64,000 nucleotides of DNA from Hericium rajendrae (Eukaryota > Basidiomycota > Agaricomycetes > Russulales > Hericiaceae), in contig JAVRDV010000018.1 of NCBI GenBank assembly GCA_033439255.1, positions 310,001 through 374,000 of the forward strand, read 5' to 3'. Position 1 is the first letter of the stretch, and the number at the start of each line of letters is the position of its first letter. Below the pieces are notes generated by a model. That model saw only the letters and a list, made by a program, of their open reading frames with translations. It searched no databases and was not told the origin of the DNA. This document shows, in pieces, positions 24,289-35,270 of this stretch. The position numbers and the translations under genes were made by a program.

Positions 24289-24960
24289 GCTTGATTCATC
24301 ACGATTCGAAGGGTAGAGGAATGATTTGAAAGTGGTAGGGGGTTGAGAGAACACCGAGGTAAGTAATGAAAAAAAAAGTTTACTCATATCTGTCGTACTA
24401 ATGCAGGGAGTATTGCCTGTTATCGAGCAGTACTCCCTGTTCCATGTTTGTACTCAACATCCACATCCCCATCTATTGTCTCTCCCTTTTACCATGCCCT
24501 GCACCTCACCCATCGTGTGTCCAGCCCCTGCAAACATTCCACTCTCCTGCACACTCTGTGATATGCTCACTGCATGTCTGCGTACCCAGCACTTCCCCAC
24601 AAATGGCTGTGCACAGACACCCAGTCATATACATGGTTGGCATTGCATGCACAGCATGGCTGTTGTATGCTTGGCCTTGTTGTCACATACGTGGCCTTGC
24701 CATTGCGTGCATGGTCTCTAGGTGAGTATAACACCTTTTCTTTACTTGTTATCATGTTAACCTTTCTGTTTCTCCCCATTTCTGCACCCTGCACCTCGCA
24801 CGCACCTCTGCTATGCCTCATTTCATATCATCCGCAAGTCAATGTGTCCGTTGTATCCTGCTGCCCTCTGTGCCTCTCTCAATGCCATCTTCGCATCCTC
24901 CAAGCTATCATTCGCAAATGTATTCTTGGATAAACCTAGTTTCTTAGCTTATGATGGGGA
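24289..24960 (+). mobile_element. Degenerate CpG/C-rich island with spliced leader
   Basis: A GTAAGT donor at 24359 and an acceptor after GTACTAATGCAG (24406) bound a 48-bp intron. A hairpin (24404-24439) and a C-rich, CpG-poor stretch (24,440-24,930) follow. The order mirrors 13,700-14,850, but most CpG has become TG or CA, as expected from deamination of methylated cytosine. No convincing protein is encoded. Confidence 0.5.
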
Positions 24961-24999
24961 ATCTAACATTCAACTTAGAGTTTACATAGCATAGTTCGT

Positions 25000-26440
25000 A
25001 TAAGTCTGTCTGACTGAATTTGAGTCCGAGTTTCAGTTTGAGTTCAAGTCTGACTTGAACTTTGATTTTGAGTTTAATTTTTAATTATGTCTGAAACATC
25101 TTAGCATTCTTATACTTATTCTGATGTCTGAGAGTAATATGGAAATCTTATAAATCTTATAAAGTCTGATTAATCTGATTAGGTCTGAATATCTGATAAC
25201 AATCTTTATATCTAACAATATGTCAAAGTCTGAATTGTCTGACTTTGTCTGAAAGATAGAGATCTACATGATTATATCTGACATTTGTTATTTTTCTAAA
25301 GGTTTCTAAAATGTCTGACAATAATTCTCATATCTGACAATATGTTAAAATCTGAATTGTCTAACTTGGTCTGAAAATTTGAGACCTACATGATGATGTG
25401 TGATATTTTTCATTTGTCTGATAGCAGTTCAAGTCTCTGATGATATGTCAAAGTCTAAAAGGTCTGACTTTGTCTGAAAAATAGAGACCTACATGATTAT
25501 GTCTGACATTTGTTATTTTTTTGAAGGTTTTTCAAATATCTGATGACAATTTTGTTATCTGACAATATATCATAGTCTGAAAGATCTGATTTTTTCTGAG
25601 AGATAGAGACCTACATGATTATATCTGGCATTTGTAATTTATCTGACTACTTGTTCAATGTCTATGGTGTGGGACACCTGTAGGTCGCTACTTATGTACA
25701 ACCAAAATAAGAAGGTGAGTTTTTACCCAATTTTCTATTCCTCTAGCCAAAGTGCTCCATTTGAGGGAAGAAACAATCTTGCCAGAGCAATTGTCGCTAG
25801 GGTCAAAACTGACAGACTTATTAATTTTGGTCCTGTAAATTTGGCCAACCACATAAGCATATATCATATTTGGCACATATACACATGATAATTGCCTAAT
25901 TTGGATGGCATCTAATAGAGAGCACTGCTCAAAACTTGCCCGAAACAAACTATTTAGAGGGAAAAGCACCATAAAATGAGTTCGAATCAGCATCAGCTTG
26001 CATTCTAAAAGTGTACAGATGTGTTAATCAGCAAAAACTCATATATCTGGGCCCTTAATAAAAAAAAATTTCGGCTGCACTGATTTGGCCACAGTACAAA
26101 AGTAGCAGTCTACAGGTGTCCCACACCATAATAACAATTGAGATTTCTGAGAAAACTTTCAATTCTGATAGTTCTGATTTGATTTGAAAAACAGAGACCT
26201 ACATGATTATGTCTGATATATCAAATTTTTGCTGAAAGCATGTTCAATTTCTGAAAAAAATACTTATTTCTGAAAAGATTTAAAAATCTGATAGCTCTGA
26301 CAGCATCTGAAGCATGTCTGAAGTCGAAAAACTATCTACTCATTGTTTTATTCATATTTGAGTATCAGACATTAAAAAAATTTCAGACCAGTCAGATTAT
26401 CAGACCAGTCATTAAATTTGGCTCTTTCTGATGTGGTCCA
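25000..26440. repeat. GTCTGA-rich array with ~120-bp tandem units
   Basis: GTCTGA / TCTGAC words are packed throughout. Five diverged copies of GAGACCTACATGATTATGTC occur near 25,259, 25,381, 25,487, 25,606 and 26,195. The first four are 106-122 bp apart. The last gap equals one unit plus the 464-bp MITE inserted at 25,665. Confidence 0.8.
25665..26128. mobile_element. MITE with TA target duplication (464 bp)
   Basis: The ends are TGGTGTGGGACACCTGTAG and its reverse complement, with similarity continuing inward (GCTACTT.TGTAC). TA flanks both sides (25663-25664 and 26129-26130), as in Tc1/mariner-type elements. It has no transposase. It interrupts the GTCTGA tandem array, so it is younger than the array. 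Confidence 0.9.
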
Positions 26441-28640
26441 GTTGTCCTGGCATCTTGGGTGCATCTTGGGACTCTATCCCTCAGTATCTGATGTCCATCA
26501 CAGGTGGTTCTTTGGCATAAATTCTACTCTGAACATTGTTGAATTGGTCTTTACATATGCCAAACAGGACTGGTAATATTTACATACGTGTGTGAGAAAG
26601 GCAGAAACATTTCCAAAGATCTCTGCTATCACTGCGGCATAATTCTGCACTGACTGGCAGAATATCATGAGAATGCAGGAGTCTAGCAGTCCTCTGATGT
26701 TGTAAAGTTTCAATAATTCAATATCACAGGATAACTGAACCTTAGAAATAGTCAGCATTGTGTGTATCGAGCATATATTGATATATTCATTGTGTTCTTA
26801 TCATCTGTTTATCAGATGAGGATGCTATCTTAGAGAGCAATGATATCACATGTATATGGATGGCATGGATGTCAGGGGTATGGCAAGCCCATGTATTTGC
26901 ATTTGGTGATTGAGACATGATGGTGGGTGGGAGGAATGTGTTATTGCAGTTGTAAAGACTCTTGTGCTTGCAGCACCTAATGTCATGTGACAGTACCCCT
27001 GAGCAGTTCTCTTATTAGTATGCTGCAACATATTATATCTCTGTTCTATCCCTTCATGATGATAGCAATTGAATATGGCAGAATACCCAGTGATATCTAG
27101 TAACATATAGCAGTTATTATGCTGTATATAAGTTGTTGTCCTAGCAGGTATACCCTAATAGGCAGCAGCATACATGAGTGCATGCTGTGGGATACATGGA
27201 AAAATGCTGCAGGATACATGGAGGAATGCTGCAAGTAACAATCTGATATGTTTGATCTGTTGCAGGATATACAGCTGTATGTGGCATCTAAAGGGATATG
27301 GTCTGATATGTACATATTTGCATGGTGGCCTATACCCGAGATAACCAGGATATGCCATGGCATAGAATATGGCAAAGAGCTGGCCATACCACATGATTCC
27401 AATGATGATAACAGGATGTGCCATGAAATATCTGAGTTTCATTTAGAATGTGTAGATGCAGTGGAGACTGTGGAACTCCTCAAAAAATCATATAGCCCAA
27501 TGTCTCATATGTATTTATGCAGTCTGATTATTATATTGAAGCACACAGACATGCAATGGTCAAATGGTAGCTTTTACATAAACTGAGATAGGCAAAGCTA
27601 TAGTAGCATGTGATATTGCACATTGACCAACCCATAGCGGTATGCAATAGGATGCAGAATTGCATGCTGGCCAACCCATACTGGCATGTAACAGTTGCAA
27701 AATTCCATCTTGGCCAACTCATATCAGCATGGAGGTGGTTTCAGCATGCTGTGATATATGGCATTATGAGTAGGCCAACCCATAGCAACATGCACACTAC
27801 TTGGAATATAGTACATTTGGCCCAGGCATATATCATTGCAGAATTGACATGTACCTGACCAATCAATGTATCATGGTGATTAACTATCAGAATGAGGGAC
27901 CCTAGCCCAGGATTTCTGAGCAAGGAGACATGGAGAAAGTTATATTTATTCTATGCATACTACTATAATTACACTCGAATGTTGGCCAGTGTGAGCTCCG
28001 TGATCTAGGATGCAATGGTGTTAAGCTGACTCACCATACTTATATGAGAATTACTGTACCATTTCGATCGTAGGCTCATGTCACAGGTCACAGCGACCTC
28101 TGAGCTACGCTAAATTGCACTTTGGTCACGGTTCATATAGGCTCATGAGCCTAAGGGGTCATAGCTAAAATCTAAAAAATTTTCACGTCTGTAAATCTGT
28201 ATGTAAATCTCAGATGTTGTGTACATTATTCAAGTAAAGTGAGTACAAAAGACCAAAAAGACCTGTATTTTTTTGCAACAAGTCTTTGTGCATGAAGAAA
28301 TCCATCATAATGAGTCTAAAATCACCTTATACGACAACTTCAACAAGTATAATGTCGTAGCCAGACCGTGAGCCTAGTGCAAAATGAGCCTAATTTTTTC
28401 TCGGTCACAGGTCACATCTATGCATGAGCCTACCAGGTCAAATGAGCCTACTAAATTTTCGGTCACAGCTCAACCCCCATAAGCCTACGATCGAAATGGT
28501 ACAGTAGTACTGAATGGGCTCACCAACAAATGATCTCAGAACCACCCTTGAAGCTCAGTAGCTCTGAATCAGTTTGAGAGTGGCAAAAAGGCCAATTTTA
28601 GCTCTAAAAATTTGATTTAAATTGGTCATACATGCACAAA
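26440..28640 (+). mobile_element. Decayed AT-rich relic of a related KDZ element, right end
   Basis: From 26,490 the minus strand encodes a mutated version of gene F (VQLSCDIELLKLYNIRG). A reduced TTGGCCAA-like array follows at 27,610-27,860, then a terminal segment matching 24,090-24,288. It is strongly AT-shifted compared with the 521-24,288 copy. It is a fragment: the left end and transposase are missing. A MITE at 28,054-28,504 interrupts its terminal part. Positions 26,830-27,600 in between carry no recognisable gene. Confidence 0.75.
28054..28504. mobile_element. MITE with TA target duplication (451 bp)
   Basis: The ends are CTGTACCATTTCGATCGTAG and its reverse complement (about 23 bp perfect). 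TA stands at both sides (28052-28053, 28505-28506). The interior has many TAGGCTCA / TGAGCCTA words. Removing it joins GAGAATTA to GTACTGAAT, matching GAAAATCAGTACTGAAT at the intact KDZ end and confirming the insertion. Confidence 0.93.
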
Positions 28641-28854
28641 ATATGCATTAAGACCATGGAACAGGACCTCAAGCCACAGAAATAGGTAGAATAAGCAGAA
28701 CAAGGTGAGAGGTGAGCCAGTGATGCAGTGGCATGGTGTGCTGTGCAGGAAAATTCAACCATGGACTCTCTGGTTGCTATGGAAGTGAACCACAACATAC
28801 CGGAGACAACCAGGAGACTCGAGCAATGCAGAAGGCGGCATCAGGATAACAGGC

Positions 28855-30420
28855 AAGTCCTTGAAGTGTCTTGCAAGAAACTCAAGAGCCCAAGCACATT
28901 CAAGGACTCTTATGTTCTGGATAGTTACTTTCAAGCTCGAATGCTCTTTTCCAGCACTTGCAAGAGCTGTCAAGACACCTTTCCAAATCTGGAAGAGCAT
29001 CCTAACACGGCAGTTGCAGGCTCTTGAGGGCTCTTGAAGGCATTTGAGACAATATTTAGTTTGAAAACAGCATTATATTTTTAATGATACAGACTACAAT
29101 ATATACACTACTACAGAAGAAAGCAAAACTCGAAAGCAAAGACAACTATATCTCTTTACCAGCCCCGCATCGGCATCGAGTAGCCACACGCACATGCGCT
29201 CAGTCTCGCGCGAGCCGCAGAGTGTGCCCAAAAATGCGGGCTTGTAGATGTGGGAGGTTACGGTGGGCATCCGCGCCTCTCGCAGCCTCGTCACACCACA
29301 TGGCGCATTGTGTTTCGCCCTCGCCCTCGCCCGGCGCGACATCACCCACGGACCTCGAGACGTAAACTGCACCACATGTGCAGTCGCTACGCCTGCGGCA
29401 ACCACTCATACACATCCAGATTGTGGAGAAAAACGCAGCAGGCGAGGAGCGCCAAATGCATCCCGTGCCGAGATCCGTGGGTGGTAGAACCGCCAGTTCC
29501 GCGGTGACGTGCCGCACGCGCACCTTGGGCTCAGCACGGCCGCGCGCCATCTAGCACGTGCACGATGGAGAACGACGGGTCGTGCCTAAGCACATCCGCT
29601 GCCGCCGCCGCCGCTCTCTTGCACTCATGCACGCCAGCCCTGCACGGTGTGAGCTCCTGCGGCTGGATAGCGAGCCAGCGCCGCCCAGCACACCCACACC
29701 TACACGTGTGTCGCTCTTTGCTGCGACCCCGCGCAAAAGTGGATAGAGCATGGCGCACGGACAGCGGGCGAGCAGCGCAGTGTGTGGCCATGGTGCGCGA
29801 TTGTTGTCGTCGTCGTGATGCCGAGGCTAAGCAGTTGTCAGAACAAGTGTAAGTAAGACACTCACTTACCAGTCGCGAGTGCCCCATGCATCACCTCCTT
29901 CTCTCGTTTTATCTCCATGTACACAGTGAGTAGAGGCTGAAGTTAGTTCTTTGGAGATGCGGGAGAAGGCGTTGGATGTACGAAAGCAGCGCACGATACG
30001 CGATGACGTGGCGAAATCCCTCGTTGAAGCTGACTCGAATGAGCTGACACATCGGTGCGGGAGTCGTCAATTGGAATAGGGATATCATTTCGTGGTAGGT
30101 GGGTGCGGGTGCAGGTGGGAACATGGGTGTGGTCCTGCATATGCAGTCAGTGGTGTAAGGAGAGATGAGCAGAAATTTACAAGACAAGTCGTTGAACTTC
30201 GGAGTTGCCCGAGATCAGTCGACACTCCATTGAGTTAAACATCTTGAAGGTCTCTTGAGAGCACTTGAAAAGAGAGACCGTCGTGCCCAAAAGTACTAGG
30301 ATGAAACCAAAATCGAGCGACGTCGTACTCTTTAGGAAATGACCAAATCTCACGGTAACTTGCAAGTGAACTTCAAGAAGCGTCAAGCGCTTGAGCTCTC
30401 TTGGAGCTCTTGAGCCTTCC
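28855..30420. mobile_element. Element with CTCTTGA arrays at both ends and a CpG-rich core
   Basis: CTCTTGA / TCAAGAG / CTTGAAG words cluster at 28,855-29,045 and again at 30,185-30,420. Between them lies a CpG-rich segment (29,160-29,860) flanked by AT-rich DNA. The architecture is that of the 12.57-15.19 kb insertion with another motif. Exact ends were not found. Confidence 0.55.
29160..29900 (-). CDS. Possible spliced gene in the CpG-rich core, unknown
   Basis: On the minus strand an ATG at 29890 (MGHSRL) is followed by a GTAAGT donor and an acceptor (GCTTAG) before a CpG-rich stretch open in more than one frame. Peptides such as HECKRAAAAAADVLRHDPSF, HNLDVYEWLPQA and TSHIYKPAFLGTLCGSR look less random than those of the other islands. 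No single frame stays open throughout, and I recognise no family. Confidence 0.25.
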
Positions 30421-30760
30421 CGACCGTTTTACTGATGAATACAGCTCGTCAAAAACATCTCAGAGATAGCTGTCCTTGTCACCCGTACTCTCGCTTGTTG
30501 AGGCTGGGTGCTGAGTTCCATCAGGAGCAGTCATAGCAGTGGGACCCATGCCAATGGATCAGAAGTGCCTGCGTTATAATAAGAAGCCGAGATCGGGATG
30601 ATGGTATTTTGATTGTGATAAAAAAAAGGACCAGAAATCGATAGTGGACTCGACAAAGTATTGTATGTACGCATTTCGAGCCCGTCACGCATTCGAGTCA
30701 CGTCATTGTAGAACCACTGCACCCCGCCCTCGCCCCTGCTCCTTGCGCTGCTGACAAGTC

Positions 30761-30890
30761 CCGCTAGAGGACTCGATCAACCGCTAGAGGACTCGATCAA
30801 CCGCTAGAGGACTCGATCGACCGCTAGAGAACCCGCAACCTTCCGCTAGAGGATCCGTCTTCCTCCGCTAGAGGACACCGACACCAGTAG
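30761..30890 (+). repeat. Short tandem repeat, about 20-bp unit
   Basis: Five to six copies of a unit beginning CCGCTAGAGGA occur head to tail. The first three are nearly identical (CCGCTAGAGGACTCGATCAA) and the later ones diverge. There are no spacers, so it is a minisatellite and not a CRISPR array. Confidence 0.85.
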
Positions 30891-31183
30891 CGTGCCCGAA
30901 AACGCGTTGGAAGGATTGCATTCACTCTGGGTAGATGTCAAGGTAGGGAACGGCGAGCCCGAGTCTGAGACGAGTCGGTCACACTGGGGAGCTTGAGCAC
31001 GTTGATTGCGGTGTACGAAACACGCACGTACCTCTGGTCATTGGAAGACGAACCCGAGGGGGGATTCGAGGTGCATGGATGTGGTTTGGGAGGGCTGGCT
31101 CTGGGTATTACAGCTCTGCAGGCTCTGGGTTGCCGTTGCCATTACTGCACCTGCGTCACTGCCCTGTGAGGTACCGACCGGGG

Positions 31184-31564
31184 TCACATGCTCCAGGAGT
31201 CATCGAGCGCGTCCACACAGACGATCTTGGCACGCTCCCTGCAGCCCGCCTGCGAGACCAAGACACAATTGCAGAAGCCATCTGCGGTGGTCATTGAGAC
31301 AAGACAGGACTTGCCGTCCGCATCGCCGGTGCATGTCGTACCGGCGGGCAGCGCGGCGGTAACCTGCTGCTGACCATTGTCAGTGAGAGCCTGGGACGCA
31401 ACATTGTCAGCCAAAAATGCGAGTATGTGGACGTGAGCAGAACGAAACAGGTCGCTATTCTTAGTGATCATGCAACCCGCTTTGAAGCTCTTCCCGATGC
31501 CGGTCGCATCGACCTGCATCTTGACCGCGATGATCTGGCGCGAGTGGTCCTCGCCACTAAAGTA
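31184..31564 (-). CDS. Fragment of a possible secreted Egh16-like protein
   Basis: One exon from a TTTAG acceptor (next to 31564) reads YFSGEDHSRQIIAVKMQVDA, then LPAGTTCTGDADGKSCLVSM and DGFCNCVLVSQ. The LP.GTTCTG / CLVS / GF..CV order recalls the C-terminal half of fungal Egh16/Gas1-like secreted proteins, which are cysteine-containing extracellular proteins. This is recalled similarity, not a search result. The 5' exon with a signal peptide was not found upstream (31,565-31,700), and the end after VSQ may run into an unspliced intron, so the gene is partial or mis-bounded. Confidence 0.4.
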   Translation of the reverse strand, partial: YFSGEDHSRQIIAVKMQVDATGIGKSFKAGCMITKNSDLFRSAHVHILAFLADNVASQALTDNGQQQVTAALPAGTTCTGDADGKSCLVSMTTADGFCNCVLVSQAGCRERAKIVCVDALDDSWSM

Positions 31565-31659
31565 CTAAAGCCTTGTGCTGTAGGCTCCACAAATATATGC
31601 ATTCCACTGCAATTAGCAATGAGTGGTTTTGATGTACTTTCTGCGTGAGTCTTCATGGA

Positions 31660-32690
31660 TGTTCACCACATAGAAACCAACTAGGAAAGGTGTTATAAGG
31701 TGTCAATTGAGCGAGGCGGTGACTCCATCGATTCTGTCCTGCTGTTATGTAAATGTCACGGCACGTCACAGTCATGACGTTTTCGTTCAAGAGTCATGCA
31801 AATTTACAACTGTTCTCTGACATGTCATCCTACAACAAGATATGTGTATCATAAACTGCTGCTACAATATAACAACTGTAGAAAGTGGGCATTTCTCGTG
31901 TTTCATTGTGAAGACCTTGTTGGAAGCCGACTGTTGTCATGCCAGCCAGAAGGAACGACGTGAAGCATCGTGATGCGTCGTGCCCGGTTAGGAAGTCATT
32001 GGCACGTTTTAGGTACTGTAAATGATCGATAAATTCCTTGATGAAAGACGGAAGCTGCGCTGGTTTAATTACGTACGCACACACTGTAACAGGTATTGCG
32101 ATGTGCTGCTTGTACAAGTCAAGGCGGTCCTGACCGACAGAATTCCCATTGTTCTGCCTGGGCTATGAAAGATCTGCGAAGAAAGGTGGTGAGGATGCAG
32201 GAACTAGTACTAGTACATGGACGATCAACACGCGACTCCGTCCAACTTGAAGTGCACTGGTGACGTTTAGTTTGGCCTCCACCAATCAAAGCATTCGGCT
32301 GAGGGTATATCTGCCTGCTTGGCCAAATCTTGCCCTTCCTCTCTTTGTCTCATATTAATGCGGCAGCAGCTGGTGCGCCGGTTCTCATTTCCTATACTTC
32401 GACGCAGCTCCCACTTGAACCTCATCGAGCGTTGCCGCCAGGCCGTCCTAATAGTGAAGGCTCAAATGTTGTATCCAGAATCGAAATATCCCCCTCTAGA
32501 AGAGCGCCGTATGTAATACCGGAGGCATCCTCTTAAATCTGGCTTAAATCCCTTAAATCTGGTGTAAATCCACAGCCTCGAGCTCCTTAGTTGAGTACCT
32601 TAGTTGACAAGATTTAGAGCGATGCTTCCCCACGAACAGAATATTTTAATAACGCCATGCTGCGTGGTTCGGTCGCCGTGTGGTTCAGTC
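31660..32690. other. Region without a supported gene
   Basis: A 95-codon minus-strand frame at 31830-32117 (DASRCFTSFLLAGMTTVGFQ) is the longest, without partner exons or a recognised motif. Near 32,530-32,570 there is a short repeat TTAAATCTGG(C/T)(G/T)TAAATC. Confidence 0.4.
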
Positions 32691-35180
32691 CTTGTGATGA
32701 CCATCTCCTCTGCAGAAATGTGACTTCCTTAAACGCCTGACTGCAAGGTGTATCTTTCTGACAGGTGTCTGCGCAGTTAGATTTTGACGCAGCTGGAACA
32801 GGCATACTTCTAACGGCGTTCGCTCCGTCAAATTCCGACGCCTTGTGGCAGGGTGTCCTTCTGATAGCCGTCGACTCTGCAGAGATCTGATCTTCTCGAG
32901 GCCGTCAGATTCCAATGCCTGGCTGCGAGGTGTATCCTTTTGACAGATGTCTGCACAGTCAGATTTTGATGCGGCTGGAATAGGATACTTCTAACGACCT
33001 TCACTCCGTCAAAATCCGACGCCTTGCGGTGGTGGGGTGTCCCTCTGACGACCATTGACTCTCTGCAGAAATCTGACCTCCTCGAGGCCGTCAGATTCCA
33101 ACGCCTGGCTGTGAAATGTATCTTTCTGACAGGCGTCTACGATTCTGACGCAGCTGAAACAGGCATATCTATATTTTAATTCCCGACGCCTTGCGGCGGG
33201 GTACCCTTCTGACGACCATCTGCTCGGTGGAAATATGACCTTTTTAAGGCCGTCAGATTCGAACGCCTCGCTGCGAGGTGTATTTTTTTGACAGGCGTAC
33301 GCACAGTCAAATTTTGACGCAGCTGGAACAGGCATACTTCTAACGGCGTTCGCTCCGTCAAATTCCGACGCCTTGCGGTGGGGTGTCCTTCTGATAGCCA
33401 TCGACTCTGCAGAAATCTGACCTCCTCGAGGCCGTCAGATTCCAATGCCTGGCTGTGAGGTGTATCTTTCTGACAGGCGTCTAGGCAGTCAGATTCTGAC
33501 ACAGCTGGAACAGGCATACTTCCAGTTAAATTCCGACGCCTTGCGGCGGGGTGTCCTTCTGACGGCCATCTGCTCGGTGGAAATATGACCTCTTTAAGGC
33601 CGTCAGATTCGAATGCCTCGCTGCGAGGTGTATCCTTTTGACAGGCATATGCACAGTCAAATTTTGACGCGGCTGGAATAGGCATACTTCTAACGGCGTT
33701 CGCTCCGTCAAATTCCGACGCCTTGCGGTGGGGTGTCCTTCTGATAGCCATCGACTCTGCAGAAATCTGACCTCCTCGAGGCTGTCAGATTCCAACGCCT
33801 CGCTGCAAGGTGTATCCTTTTGACAGGCGTATGCACAGTCAGATTTTGACGCGGCTGGAATAGGCATACTTCTAAGTTCGTTCGCTCCATCAAATTCCGA
33901 CGCCTTGCGGTGGGGTGTCCCTCTGACGACCATTGACTCTCTGCAGAAATCTGATCTCCTCGAGGCCGTCAGATCCCAATACCCAGCTGTGAGATGTATC
34001 TTTCTGACAGGTGTCTACGCAGTCAGATTCTGATGCAGCTGGAATAGGTAAATGGCATACTTCTAACGGCGTTCACTTCGTCAAACTCCGACGCCTTGCG
34101 GCGGGGTGTCCTTCTGACGGCCATCGACTCTGCAGAAATCTGACCTCCTCGAGGCCGTCAGATTCCAATGCCTGGCTGTGAGATGTATCTTTCTGACAGG
34201 CATCTAGGCAGTTAGATTCTGACGCAGCTGGAACAGGCATACTTCCAGTTAAATTTCGACGCCTTGCGGCGGGGTGTCCTTCTGACGGCCATCTGCTCGG
34301 TAGAAATCTGACCTCTTCAAGACCGTCAGATCTTCAAGGCCATCAGATTCCAACGCCTCGCTGCGAGGTGTATCCTTTTGACAGGCGTATGCACAGTCAA
34401 ATTTTGACGCAGCTGGAACAGGCATACTTCTAACGGCGTTCGCTCCGTCAAATTCCGACGCCTTGCGGTGGGGTGTCCCTCTGACGGCCATTGACTCTTT
34501 GCAGAAATCTGACCTCCTCGAGGCCGTCAGATTCCAATGCCTGGCTGTGAGATGTATCTTTCTGACAGGCGTCTAGGCAGTCAGATTCTGACGCAGCTGG
34601 AACAGGCATACTTCCAGTTAAATTCCGACGCCTTGCAGCAAGGCGTCCTTCTGACGGCCATCTGCTCGGTAGAAATATGACCTTTTCGAGGCCGTCAGGT
34701 TCCAACGCCTGGCTGTGAGGTGCGTTCTGCTGACAGGTATCTGCGCAGTCAGATTCTGATGCGGCTGGGGCAGGTGCGCTTCTAATGGCCTTGCCCGGCT
34801 TAATCGGATGCCTTGCGGCATGGCGTCCGTCTGACGGCCATCTGCTCTGCAGAAATTTGACTTCCTCGAGACTGTTAGATTCCGACGCCTGGCTGTGAGT
34901 TGCGTTCTTCTGACAGGCATCCGCACAGTCAGATTCTGACACAGCCTGAACAGGTATGCTGCTAACGGTCTTTGCCCGGTCACGTCCCGAACAAGACTGC
35001 GTGACGTACTCTTCTGACAGCGATTTTCGCTGTAGAGTTGCCAGCCATCGAAGAGGGCAAAGTAGGTATCATTCAGACCTTTCTGGCTCCCGTCAAATCA
35101 TGACAACTGATCGTGGAATGCGTTCTTCCTATTACCATCCGCAGTCGGGTTCTGACCTTCGAGGAGGCTGTCAAAGTCGC
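32690..35180. repeat. Minisatellite of 167-200 bp units, about 13 copies
   Basis: The word GACGCCTTGCGG recurs near 32,838, 33,018, 33,186, 33,367, 33,534, 33,717, 33,899, 34,091, 34,258, 34,458, 34,627 and 34,809. Each unit also has GAGGCCGTCAGATTCCAA and TTTCTGACAGGCGTC. Length steps alternate because of internal deletions. The long minus-strand frames here are repeat artefacts, since the unit happens to lack stops in some phases. The array ends about 90 bp before the gene at 35,271. Confidence 0.93.
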
Positions 35181-35270
35181 ACCTTGCGCTGAATCATCGG
35201 GGCCCCACACAGCCGGTATGACCTGCACCCCTCGTTCATTCTGTATCTCATCCTACGTCTCCACCTTACC

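Noticed and set aside
30761-30890. CRISPR-like direct repeats
   Set aside because: Units are contiguous with no unique spacers, and the organism is a fungus.
33009-34983. Minus-strand frames of 120-190 codons (ESDGLEEV, ACQKDTP repeats)
   Set aside because: They are translations of the minisatellite unit; frames jump with unit length.
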